DNA of 64,000 nt from Spelaeicoccus albus (GTDB lineage Bacteria > Actinomycetota > Actinomycetes > Actinomycetales > Brevibacteriaceae). How positions within the stretch are numbered: the first letter of the stretch is position 1; each line of letters starts with the position of its first letter. The DNA lies in contig NZ_JACBZP010000001.1 in NCBI RefSeq assembly GCF_013409065.1, positions 1,302,001-1,366,000 on the forward strand, in the 5' to 3' direction. This document shows, piece after piece, positions 45,095-53,253 of the stretch. Both the position numbers and the translations under genes were made by a program. The notes under the pieces were generated by a model, which saw only the letters and a program-made list of their open reading frames with translations, searched no databases and was not told the DNA's origin.

Positions 45095-46572
45095 CTGAAC
45101 AATTCGACCATTTCATCGGCGGACGATGGACGAAACCGGCTGAGGGACGATATTTCGACAGCGTCAACCCCGCCACGCTCGACGTCCTCTACTCGGCCGC
45201 TCGAGGGACACAGAACGACGTGGACAAGGCGATCGACGCTGCCAGCGACGCATTCCGGAATCCGTCGTGGCGAGATCTCAGCCAGACGAAACGCGGACAT
45301 CTGCTGCGTCGACTTGCTGACTTGATCGGCGAGAATGCTGAGACTCTCGCCCGGTCGGAGAGTCTCGACAACGGCAAACTGTTGCGGGAAATGCGTGGGC
45401 AGATGGCAGGGCTGCCCGAATACCTGTATTACTACGCCGGCCTGTCGGACAAGATCCAAGGCGATCAAATCCCAGCCAGTTCGCCGGCTATTCTCAACTA
45501 CACGACGCGCGAACCGCTCGGCGTGGTGGGAGCGATTACTCCGTGGAACTCGCCGCTGACGCTGACGGTGTCAAAGCTCGCGCCGGCACTTGCGGCAGGC
45601 AACACGATAGTCGTGAAGCCGTCAGAGCACACATCGGCGGCGATCTTGCGGCTCGCCGAGCTCGCATCCGAGGCGGGTTTCCCGGACGGCGTCGTCAACG
45701 TGGTCACGGGATACGGGGCGGAAGCAGGCGCCGCGCTGGCCGACCATCCCGGTATCGCGAAGATCTCGTTCACCGGTTCGACGCAGACCGGTGCCGCAAT
45801 AGCGTCGTCCGCCGCGTCCCGCTTCATCGGATGCACGCTCGAACTCGGCGGCAAGAGCCCGAACATCGTGTTCGACGATGCGAACGTGAGTAACGCGGCG
45901 ATGGGCGTGATCGCCGGAGTCTTTGCGGCCGCCGGGCAAACATGTATCGCCGGTAGCCGTGTGTTCGCGCACAAAGCGGTCTACGACGAGCTGCTCGAAC
46001 GGGTGAAAGAACGTGCCGAGTCGATAGTGATCGGCAACCCGGTCGATGACGACACCGAGCTCGGGCCGTTGGCGTTCGAAGCGCAGCGCGACAAGGTCAA
46101 GGACTATGTCAAGGTCGGCGTCGACGAGGGTGCCGACGTACTCACCGGCGGCCGGCGGCCAGATGTCGATCTGCCCGGGTATTTCTACAGTCCGACGGTG
46201 CTCACGGGTGTGTCGAATTCGATGCGTGTGGCGCAAGAGGAGATTTTCGGTCCGGTCGCCGCGATCATGCCGTTCGAGACGGAGGACGAGCTCGTCGGCC
46301 TCGCGAACGACACGCAATACGGACTCGCGGCCGGGGTGTGGACGAACAACTTGTCCCGGGCCCACCGCGTAGCGTCCCGGCTCGAGGCCGGCACGATCTG
46401 GGTGAACACGTACCGGGCGATGTCGCCGATGTCGCCACGTGAGGGGTTCAAGAGCTCCGGCATGGGCGTCGAACACGGCGTCGAAGCCATCAAGGAGTAC
46501 ACCCGCGTGAAAAGCGTGTGGATCAACACGGACGAAGGGCCGGTCGCGGACCCGTTCGTCATGCGGGGGTGA
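45091..46572 (+). CDS. Aldehyde dehydrogenase
   Basis: A 493-residue NAD(P)-dependent ALDH. Glu251 in LELGGKSPN and Cys285 in GQTCIAGSR are the catalytic pair, and ISFTGSTQTGAAIA is the cofactor loop. It resembles betaine-aldehyde or 5-carboxymethyl-2-hydroxymuconate semialdehyde dehydrogenases more than the mdlC-linked ALDH. It is the last gene of the plus-strand operon, consistent with oxidation of an aldehyde formed by the zinc dehydrogenase. Its 3' end overlaps the apnL gene of the opposite strand by 14 bases. Confidence 0.87.
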   Translation: MTEQFDHFIGGRWTKPAEGRYFDSVNPATLDVLYSAARGTQNDVDKAIDAASDAFRNPSWRDLSQTKRGHLLRRLADLIGENAETLARSESLDNGKLLREMRGQMAGLPEYLYYYAGLSDKIQGDQIPASSPAILNYTTREPLGVVGAITPWNSPLTLTVSKLAPALAAGNTIVVKPSEHTSAAILRLAELASEAGFPDGVVNVVTGYGAEAGAALADHPGIAKISFTGSTQTGAAIASSAASRFIGCTLELGGKSPNIVFDDANVSNAAMGVIAGVFAAAGQTCIAGSRVFAHKAVYDELLERVKERAESIVIGNPVDDDTELGPLAFEAQRDKVKDYVKVGVDEGADVLTGGRRPDVDLPGYFYSPTVLTGVSNSMRVAQEEIFGPVAAIMPFETEDELVGLANDTQYGLAAGVWTNNLSRAHRVASRLEAGTIWVNTYRAMSPMSPREGFKSSGMGVEHGVEAIKEYTRVKSVWINTDEGPVADPFVMRG

Positions 46573-48148
46573 GGCCCGCCCATTTCTGCCAGGACATCCG
46601 GTCGGCAACGACACCGCGTGGGCCCCACGCCTCGAAATACGTCACCGACTGAACTCCGGGAACCGACAGAGCTGCGATACTCGCCTGGCGCCATCGGGCC
46701 GTCGTCGGCGAATGTTGCCGGGGATCCGTCGAATCGGTCACGAATTCCGCGCCGTAACCGGCCCGGACATCGCCGGCCGTCGACGGGTAAAACGGGGATG
46801 TGGCAACTGCGTTGAATCGCGGTCGTAAGGTCACCGGCCCAATGTGGAGCGGTCGCCTGGCAGCAAGTCGGACAGCATTCTCCGCGACGACCCGCTGCAT
46901 GGCCAGTGATTCCACGAGCTGTGCCTTGCTCGTGTCGTGCATCTGCGGGGTGATGCTGAACGTCAGCGGGCCCTCCCACGCGCCCAGCAGATCGATTGAC
47001 CTGTTCAGTTCCGTGAAATGCGCGCGTGTGCCGGCCACCGCTTCGCACCCGATTTCGGTGGCGATTCGACGCAATTCGGGCAGCAACTCCGGTGACGATA
47101 GGTGGGTGCGCCGGTCGAAGATACCAACCCGGACGACGGGTAAGCCCCTGAGCGCTGCGACGACAGGCGCCAATTCGTGAGGATCCCGGAAGATGATCCG
47201 CACATCGATCGAACCGCCCGAGGCGTCGGCAAGAGCGCGATCGAATACCGCCGGCCAGCACGGTTCGTCCGCAGGGATTTCGACCAGGATGGTGGTGGAC
47301 GGTCCTCGCGCGTCGGCAGCGGGCTCGTCGGGCGCCGTGCTCGCGCCGAACTGGATAGTCGGGGGCTCGGCGGTGATCGGTGCGATATCGAACGGGTCAT
47401 CGAGCTCGATGGGTGAGTCCGCGCCCTCGATCGCAGACGGGGCCTGCGACGACGTGAGGTCAGCAGTCAGCGTCAGTGATTGCTCGATGACGTCGCCCGG
47501 AGTCATGTCCACCGGGAACGGATCGCTCAGCGGAGTCGAATACGTCTTGTAGGAAGCATCCGTCCAATTGCGTTGATCCTCCATCTCGAAAATGTCGCCG
47601 GCGAAACGCAGATGTGCCGACACGCCGTTGGTGTCCCAGTCATATCCGCTGACGTCGAGCGCCGGCTGGTGCGGCGCAATGGTCGTGGGAAATTGTGTCT
47701 CGTCGACGGAATCGTCGGAATGAACGACGGTGAGCTTTTTTCCGGCGAGCTCCGGCGACTGGAGCACGATCAGGCCCACCCGATTCCGTCGAAACGCTAC
47801 AGTGACTTTAGCCGATACATCCGCGGTGATCGTACCGCCATCGGCGGTCAGCCGTATGCGCCATTCCACGACGCCGCGGTCGCCGTACATCGAGCGAGCT
47901 TCGAGTTCGAGCACGCCTGCCGCGGCATCGACATCGACTCGCTCAGCGATGTTGCGAGCCGTCCGCCAGTCATGATCGCGGACGACGAATCGGATGCCTC
48001 GCAGCAGCCGCCGGCCCTCGAACGCGACGTCGGCCAGTTCGCAGCCGCGCAGGCTCACCGACCACTCGCCGAGTCGAACTAGGCGGTCGTCCGGTTCGAA
48101 GTCACTCCAGTCAGATGCATTCACGCACGGCTCGCTTTCACTAGTCAT
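46559..48148 (-). CDS. apnL: D-apionate lactonase-like protein
   Basis: A 529-residue protein. The segment MEDQRNWTDASYKTYSTPL (about residues 205-225) and the following M-T-P-G-D-V-I-E-Q are characteristic of D-apionate lactonase ApnL, which hydrolyses D-apionolactone to D-apionate. An N-terminal beta-rich domain precedes a C-terminal TIM-barrel-like half. ATG 48148 is chosen over an upstream GTG since GGAAG lies near it and it overlaps the gntR stop by eight bases. The flanking divergent genes encode the two following enzymes of the same pathway (apnO and oiaC), which strengthens the call. Its tail overlaps the ALDH gene. Confidence 0.72.
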   Translation of the reverse strand: MTSESEPCVNASDWSDFEPDDRLVRLGEWSVSLRGCELADVAFEGRRLLRGIRFVVRDHDWRTARNIAERVDVDAAAGVLELEARSMYGDRGVVEWRIRLTADGGTITADVSAKVTVAFRRNRVGLIVLQSPELAGKKLTVVHSDDSVDETQFPTTIAPHQPALDVSGYDWDTNGVSAHLRFAGDIFEMEDQRNWTDASYKTYSTPLSDPFPVDMTPGDVIEQSLTLTADLTSSQAPSAIEGADSPIELDDPFDIAPITAEPPTIQFGASTAPDEPAADARGPSTTILVEIPADEPCWPAVFDRALADASGGSIDVRIIFRDPHELAPVVAALRGLPVVRVGIFDRRTHLSSPELLPELRRIATEIGCEAVAGTRAHFTELNRSIDLLGAWEGPLTFSITPQMHDTSKAQLVESLAMQRVVAENAVRLAARRPLHIGPVTLRPRFNAVATSPFYPSTAGDVRAGYGAEFVTDSTDPRQHSPTTARWRQASIAALSVPGVQSVTYFEAWGPRGVVADRMSWQKWAGLTPA

Positions 48149-48884
48149 TTCCGCTTCCGGCAGCGACGACACGACGGGTCGCCGTCGTCATGTGAGCCTG
48201 CATGGCTCGCTCCGCTCGGTCGGGGTCATGGGCAGCGATCGCATCGAGTACGGCCTGGTGTTGACGACAAGCTTCGGCGGCTTGAGCACGCGTGCTGACT
48301 GCCCGTGCCGCCCACACCCCGATCAGCGATCGGATGGTCTGCAGCAAATCGCCGAGAACCTCGTTGCCCGCAGTCTTGGCGATCGAGGCGTGGAATCGCA
48401 CGTCAGCCTCGATGAATTCGCGCGGTGTGTCCAGCGTCGCGCTCATCCCGTCGACGTAGTGCTGAAGTTCGTCGACGTCCGTTCGGGATGCGTTCTCGGC
48501 GCATGTTCGTGCGACAGTTCGCTCCAGGCTCGAGCGGATTTCCAGCAGCTCTTCGGTGCGGGGAGCTGCCAGGATCAGCCCCCAGCTCAACGTCCGCGGA
48601 AGCAGATCCGAGGCGCTGCCTTGCAGGTACGTGCCTGATCCGGCCCGTACCTGTACGACCCCGAGGATCTCCAAGGCAGCGAGCGCTTCGCGCACGGCCG
48701 ACCGCCCTACACCGAGTGATTCGGCCAGTGAGCGCTCGGGAGGAAGGCGCGATCCCGGCGCTAGTTCGCCGTCCGTGAGCAGTTGCAAGAGCTGACGGGC
48801 AACTTCCGATGCGGGCGACCCCGGAGTGACCGGTTCGAGTTCGAGGCGGACTCCCAATGGATCATCGTTGCTGAATGCGGGCAT
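48141..48884 (-). CDS. GntR family regulator, FadR/FCD type
   Basis: A 247-residue regulator. The winged HTH is SEVARQLLQLLTDGELAPGS, ERSLAESLGVGRSAVREAL and LEILGVVQVRAGSGTYLQG; the FCD ligand domain has IEADVRFHASIAKTAGNE and CRQHQAVLDAIAAHD, with His ligands for a metal. The start at 48884 gives the usual length; a longer start would add 31 Cys-rich residues. It lies at the head of the gntR-apnL transcript and faces the oiaC-apnO-MFS operon, so it probably controls D-apionate use. Confidence 0.85.
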   Translation of the reverse strand: MPAFSNDDPLGVRLELEPVTPGSPASEVARQLLQLLTDGELAPGSRLPPERSLAESLGVGRSAVREALAALEILGVVQVRAGSGTYLQGSASDLLPRTLSWGLILAAPRTEELLEIRSSLERTVARTCAENASRTDVDELQHYVDGMSATLDTPREFIEADVRFHASIAKTAGNEVLGDLLQTIRSLIGVWAARAVSTRAQAAEACRQHQAVLDAIAAHDPDRAERAMQAHMTTATRRVVAAGSGND

Positions 48885-48976
48885 ATCGCCAGGGTAGCGG
48901 CACCCTGCTTCGCACGTGCCCGCAGTGGTGCACCCCGGCCGCGTGAAAAAATCGTGAACCGGCACGCAATCAGCCA

Positions 48977-49011
48977 AACCGGTTGACAGGTTGACCTCTC
49001 GGGCGGATCAT
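48977..49011 (+). promoter_or_regulatory. Possible promoter and operator of the apionate operon
   Basis: AACCGGTT (48977-48984) overlaps a TTGACA box (48983-48988), with GATCAT 17 bases downstream at 49006-49011. A direct repeat GGTTGAC occurs at 48981 and 48989. GntR binding here is inference; the -10 match is weak. Confidence 0.35.
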
Positions 49012-49066
49012 CGTGATTGGCGCCACAGCCGGCCGTGTCGCGCACCCATCGAAAGGAGGATGATCC

Positions 49067-49870
49067 ATGAGCGTTGGCCTTTCCACATACGCCTATTTCT
49101 GGCGTATGTCGGCGTCGAGTCCCCGGCAAATGGCGTTGGACGACGCTCTGCGGGACGCCGCCAGCCTTGGGGTCGACGTCTTCCAGATCTGCGACCACGC
49201 CCCACTTGACGACGCGGACGACGAACGGCTCAACGAGTGGGGCGGGCTCGCCGCCGCTTTGGGGCTCGAGATCGAGGTCGGCACCCGCGGTACCGATCCC
49301 GTTCATCTCGCGCGGTACCTGCATATCGCCCGCGCCGTCGGTGCGCGCCTCGTGCGATCGATGTGGACATCGGGCGACGACCAGCCTGACAACGCCGAGA
49401 CCGAACGCCGATTGGCGTCCGCGCTGCCGGCGTACCGCGGCGCGGGCGTGACTCTTGCCCTGGAAACCTACGAACAGGTGCCGACGACGCGGCTCCTCGA
49501 CGTCGTCCGGAGACTCGACGACCCGCATCTGGGGATCTGTCTGGATCCGGCTAACACGGTTGCCGCGCTTGAACATCCCGACGACGTCGTCGCACGCACG
49601 GCTCCGTACGTGCGGAACTGGCATGTGAAGGACTTCGACTTCATCCGCTCCCCGGGGTGGGTCGGATTCCACTACACCGGTGTGCCGATCGGAACGGGCA
49701 AACTGCGCTACGACGCGATCCACGAAGCGCTTAGCCCGGATCAGCTCGGCATTAACGAAATCGTCGAGTTCTGGCTGCCCTGGCAAGGCGACCCGGAGAC
49801 CACTGCTCGCACCGAGGCGGACTGGGCCGCCACGACCATCGACTACTTGAGGAGCAAACACAGTGCCTGA
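49067..49870 (+). CDS. oiaC: Sugar isomerase-fold protein, probable 3-oxo-isoapionate decarboxylase
   Basis: A 267-residue xylose-isomerase-like TIM barrel (AP_endonuc_2 family). Metal ligands are suggested by ALETYEQVPTTR (Glu), ICLDPANTVAA (Asp), NWHVKDFDF (His) and NEIVEFWLPW (Glu). In the D-apionate pathway described for other bacteria, OiaC of this fold decarboxylates 3-oxo-isoapionate to L-erythrulose. The call relies on its eight-base overlap with apnO. ATG 49067 follows GAAAGGAGG. If context is misleading it would be a general sugar epimerase or isomerase. Confidence 0.6.
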   Translation: MSVGLSTYAYFWRMSASSPRQMALDDALRDAASLGVDVFQICDHAPLDDADDERLNEWGGLAAALGLEIEVGTRGTDPVHLARYLHIARAVGARLVRSMWTSGDDQPDNAETERRLASALPAYRGAGVTLALETYEQVPTTRLLDVVRRLDDPHLGICLDPANTVAALEHPDDVVARTAPYVRNWHVKDFDFIRSPGWVGFHYTGVPIGTGKLRYDAIHEALSPDQLGINEIVEFWLPWQGDPETTARTEADWAATTIDYLRSKHSA

Positions 49871-50717
49871 AGGAACCACCATCGCCGTGATCGGAGCCGG
49901 CGGGAAGATGGGCACCCGCGTGTCCAACAATCTTGCCGCCTCGGACTATTCGGTCCTCTACAGCGAGAATTCGACGGCGGGTCAAGAGCGCCTCGAGTCA
50001 GCCGGGCTCGACGTCACGCCGTCCGACGACGCCGTCCGCGTCGCCGACGTCGTCATTCTGGCCGTCCCCGACGTGGTGCTCGGCACGGTGTCCGAGGACG
50101 TCGTGCCGAAGATGACGCCCGGGTCCATCCTGCTCACGCTCGACCCCGCCGCAGCATACGCCGGTCAGCTGGCCGAACGATCCGACATCCACTTCGCCGT
50201 CGCCCATCCGTGCCACCCGTCGGTGTTCCTCGAACGGACGACCACCGAGCAGTGGCAGGACACCTTCGGTGGCGTGGCTGCGCCGCAAGAGGTCGTTGCC
50301 GCGCTCGAAGGGGCCGACGACGCCGTCCGCGAGCGTGCCGAAGCCGTCATCAGCACGATTTACGCACCGGTCATCGCCGTGCACTGGGTCACCGTCCGTC
50401 AGCTCGCCGTGCTTGAACCGACGCTGGTGGAGACTATCGCGTGCATGATCGGGGAGTTCCTGAACGAGGCGCTTGACGAGACCGTGAACACCGCCGGCGT
50501 GCCACGCGAAGCGGCTCGAGCAATTTTGTACGGCCACACATGGATCGCGCTGACGAACGGCCTACGCGGCTCGAATCCGTTCTCCGACGCCTGCCATATC
50601 GCGATGGACTACGGCAGGGACAAGATCATCAAGCCCACGTGGAAAGAGATCTTCGACGACAGTCAACTCGACGACGTGATTGCCCGGATGCTGAGGATCG
50701 ATGCCGTGAAGCGATGA
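49863..50717 (+). CDS. apnO: D-apionate oxidoisomerase-like dehydrogenase
   Basis: A 284-residue Rossmann protein: IAVIGAGGKMGTRVSNNLA at the N-terminus binds NAD, VVILAVPDVVLG and ILLTLDPAAAYAG follow, and HPCHPSVFLE is near residue 118. The C-terminal half is the phosphogluconate-dehydrogenase-like C-terminal domain with EFLNEALDETVNTAG and AARAILYGHTWIAL. This two-part architecture is that of ApnO, which oxidises and isomerises D-apionate to 3-oxo-isoapionate. It starts at a GTG overlapping oiaC and has apnL across the divergent promoter, as expected for the pathway. Confidence 0.7.
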   Translation: MPEGTTIAVIGAGGKMGTRVSNNLAASDYSVLYSENSTAGQERLESAGLDVTPSDDAVRVADVVILAVPDVVLGTVSEDVVPKMTPGSILLTLDPAAAYAGQLAERSDIHFAVAHPCHPSVFLERTTTEQWQDTFGGVAAPQEVVAALEGADDAVRERAEAVISTIYAPVIAVHWVTVRQLAVLEPTLVETIACMIGEFLNEALDETVNTAGVPREAARAILYGHTWIALTNGLRGSNPFSDACHIAMDYGRDKIIKPTWKEIFDDSQLDDVIARMLRIDAVKR

Positions 50718-50762
50718 CCACGGATTCACCGAAGAATTCAGCTCGGAAAGGAACGTAGAGAA

Positions 50763-52079
50763 GTGTCTGAAAAATCTCTGGCGACGTCTGAATCCAAAGA
50801 CGTCCGCTACATGGTCTACCTCATTATCATCGCCCTTCTCGGGTGGTCACTCGCATCGTACGATTCAAACCTGCTCACGCTGACGATGCCCGCGATCGCC
50901 GACGACCTGCACCTGTCCGCGACCGTGCTCGGCATCCTGGGCTTCTTGGTGTCCGGCGCGGAAGTTGTCGTCTGCCTGTTCGTGGGGTGGGGGATGGATC
51001 ACCTCGGCCGCAAGCGGATGTGGATGATCTGCCTGGGGATCGCGGGGATCTTCACAGGGTTGACGTTTTTTGTCCAGGACTTCTGGCAGCTGGCAATCGT
51101 GCGTATGATCGCGTCGGCATTCGCGTTCGCCGAACTTGCCGTGTCGGTCACGCTGGTCAATGAGCAAGTGCCGGCGAAACGGCGCGGCTTTCTGTACTCG
51201 ATAGTCCAGGGCGGCTGGCCGGTCGGTGTCTTCCTTGCGTCGCTGCTGTATCTGCTTGTCGGTCAGTTTGGATGGCGTGTCGTCTACCTCTTCGGCATCA
51301 TCCCGCTAGTCCTTGTCGCCGTCGGCCGGATCTGGGTTCGTGAATCCGATCGCTTTACGCACATGAAAGCAATGCACGAAGCGGTCAAGAGGGACGACAC
51401 CGCCGAAATCGCCAGGCTCCAAGCTGAACGGCCGGTGAAGGCCGAGGAGATGAAGCAAGGCTCCATCCGCGAGATCTTCGGTACTGCCGGACGTGTGCGG
51501 TCAGTGCTCATCAAATTGACGATTACCTGGTTGCTTTACTCGATGTCGTTTGTGGCGACGAACGTCTACATCGCGTTCTGGCTGACCAAAGTGAAAGGGT
51601 GGTCGGCCGACGGGGTTGCAACACTGCTGCTGGTCAGCGGCGGTATCGGATTCTTCTTTTACATCATCGGCGGAATACTGGGTGAAAAATTCGGCAGACG
51701 GAACGTAATGATCGTCTCTGCTCTGCTTGTCGGACCGCTCAATCTCGTGTTGCTGCTCCTGACGAACAACGTGTGGCTGGCCATCGTGTTCTTCCTCATC
51801 TATCAAGTGACGAACGGTACGTGGTCCGGCGCCGGGTACTCCTATCAAGCCGAAGTGTTCCCAACTCGTGTCCGAGGAACCGCCGTCGGCTGGATGGGTG
51901 CGATGAACGTCGGTGGGCAGATGCTCGGCAGTGCGGTCTGGATCCTGATGACGTCGACGACCAATCTTGTGATCACCTGGATCGTCATCGCGGTCGGGAT
52001 AGGCGTTTGTCAGGGAATCAGTACGTGTTTCCTGCCGCATATCAAGCCCGGCCAAGAGCTGGAAGAAGTCGCAACCTGA
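50763..52079 (+). CDS. MFS transporter of the apionate locus
   Basis: A 438-residue 12-helix transporter. GWSLASYDSNLLTLTMPAIA marks helix 1 and GWGMDHLGRKRMWMI the loop 2-3 motif; the D-S/D-N residues in helix 1 resemble organic-acid or sugar-acid porters. The central loop (about residues 205-245) is charged. It starts at a GTG 45 bases after apnO and is the last gene on that transcript. It likely takes up D-apionate, D-apionolactone or D-apiose (inference). Confidence 0.8.
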   Translation: MSEKSLATSESKDVRYMVYLIIIALLGWSLASYDSNLLTLTMPAIADDLHLSATVLGILGFLVSGAEVVVCLFVGWGMDHLGRKRMWMICLGIAGIFTGLTFFVQDFWQLAIVRMIASAFAFAELAVSVTLVNEQVPAKRRGFLYSIVQGGWPVGVFLASLLYLLVGQFGWRVVYLFGIIPLVLVAVGRIWVRESDRFTHMKAMHEAVKRDDTAEIARLQAERPVKAEEMKQGSIREIFGTAGRVRSVLIKLTITWLLYSMSFVATNVYIAFWLTKVKGWSADGVATLLLVSGGIGFFFYIIGGILGEKFGRRNVMIVSALLVGPLNLVLLLLTNNVWLAIVFFLIYQVTNGTWSGAGYSYQAEVFPTRVRGTAVGWMGAMNVGGQMLGSAVWILMTSTTNLVITWIVIAVGIGVCQGISTCFLPHIKPGQELEEVAT

Positions 52080-52141
52080 CTCGATCGTCGTGATCACGCG
52101 ACGGTGTTTCTCGCGATGACGTCCCGGGTTCGGATTGTGAG

Positions 52142-53134
52142 TCAGACGCTGCTGCCGTGAGCAAGCGTTGTGGAGATGGTCCAGTGAGTGAATTGAAGCG
52201 TGCCGTCCGCGGAGCTGTCGCGGAAGTTCCCCGCGATGCGCGCGCCGAGGCGTTCGGTAGCTTCGCGCCCGGCTTGGGCGAGTGGTTGGTGAATTCCGGT
52301 GATATTGGGGATTCCGAATCCGACGTCGAGGAGATCATCCGTGCTTGCGATTGCAATATCGTCAGGCACCTGGTGGCCGGATGCTCCGAGCGCGGATAGA
52401 AGGCCGTACGCGACGAGGCCGTTGTACGCGACGACCGCTGTCGCTCCGGAATGGACTACCGATTCATGCAGTGACGCACCTGCGGCAATAGTTGGCTCGA
52501 CGACGCCCAACCGCCGACATTCGGCATGTCGTTCGTCTGCGCTTGTCATGAGCGCAGCAAATCTGGTTTCGTCAGTGAGTGAACCGGGCGGCCCGCCAAT
52601 GTAGGCGATCGTCCGGTGCCCGGCGCCGAGGATATGTGCGGCGAGCTCGTGCGTCCCTCTCTCGACATCGATAACGACCGAGTCCACCATGTCCACCGCG
52701 CGATTCACCGTGACGATGGGGATCATCTTCGCCGCATCGGAGATGACCGTTGCATCGCTGCGCGGGCTGACGAGAATCATCCCGTCGACTCGTCCCCGCA
52801 ATCGCCACAGTATTTCAGCTTCGCGATTTGCATCGCCGTGACTGTCGGCAATCACGAGTTCGCCACCGGCCCTTTCGGCTTCGGCATGCGCGGCAGAGAT
52901 AATCGGCGCAAAGTAGGGACTGCGTAGATCCGGCACGAGGAGGCCAACCAAGTCAGTCCGCCCCCTTGCCAAAGCCCGGGCCGCCGAATTGCGGGCAAAT
53001 CCAACAGATGCGGCGGCGGTCCTCACACGTTCGCGCGTTTTCTCGCTGACCTTGTCCGGCCGACTGAAGACACGCGACACCGTGGATGCTGAGACGCCGG
53101 CCCGTATCGCCACTTCGTCGAGCGTCGCCACCAA
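52142..53134 (-). CDS. LacI family transcriptional regulator
   Basis: A 330-residue repressor. The HTH ATLDEVAIRAGVSASTVSRV is at residues 3-22 and the hinge NSAARALARGRTDLVGLLVP follows. The effector domain has SPYFAPIISAAHAEAERAGG, VDGMILVSPRSD and IAYIGGPPGS. It is divergent from the purine-type permease at 53254 with a perfect palindrome between, so it more likely controls purine salvage than the apionate genes with which it converges (tail to tail at 52079/52142). Confidence 0.87.
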   Translation of the reverse strand: MVATLDEVAIRAGVSASTVSRVFSRPDKVSEKTRERVRTAAASVGFARNSAARALARGRTDLVGLLVPDLRSPYFAPIISAAHAEAERAGGELVIADSHGDANREAEILWRLRGRVDGMILVSPRSDATVISDAAKMIPIVTVNRAVDMVDSVVIDVERGTHELAAHILGAGHRTIAYIGGPPGSLTDETRFAALMTSADERHAECRRLGVVEPTIAAGASLHESVVHSGATAVVAYNGLVAYGLLSALGASGHQVPDDIAIASTDDLLDVGFGIPNITGIHQPLAQAGREATERLGARIAGNFRDSSADGTLQFTHWTISTTLAHGSSV

Positions 53135-53193
53135 CAGCCTCCTCGTTCATCCGTTCACTTGACCGCCCCGCCAAACGACAACAATACTATGTT

Positions 53194-53207
53194 TGCAAGC
53201 GCTTGCA
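53194..53207. promoter_or_regulatory. LacI-type palindrome before the purine permease
   Basis: Perfect 14-base palindrome TGCAAGCGCTTGCA between the divergent lacI (start 53134) and permease (start 53254) genes, similar in design to PurR and CcpA boxes with a central CG. Confidence 0.65.
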
Positions 53208-53253
53208 TTTTGCGCGTTTCTCAAGCATCGTTTTCAGAGCCAAGGAGGCCTCT

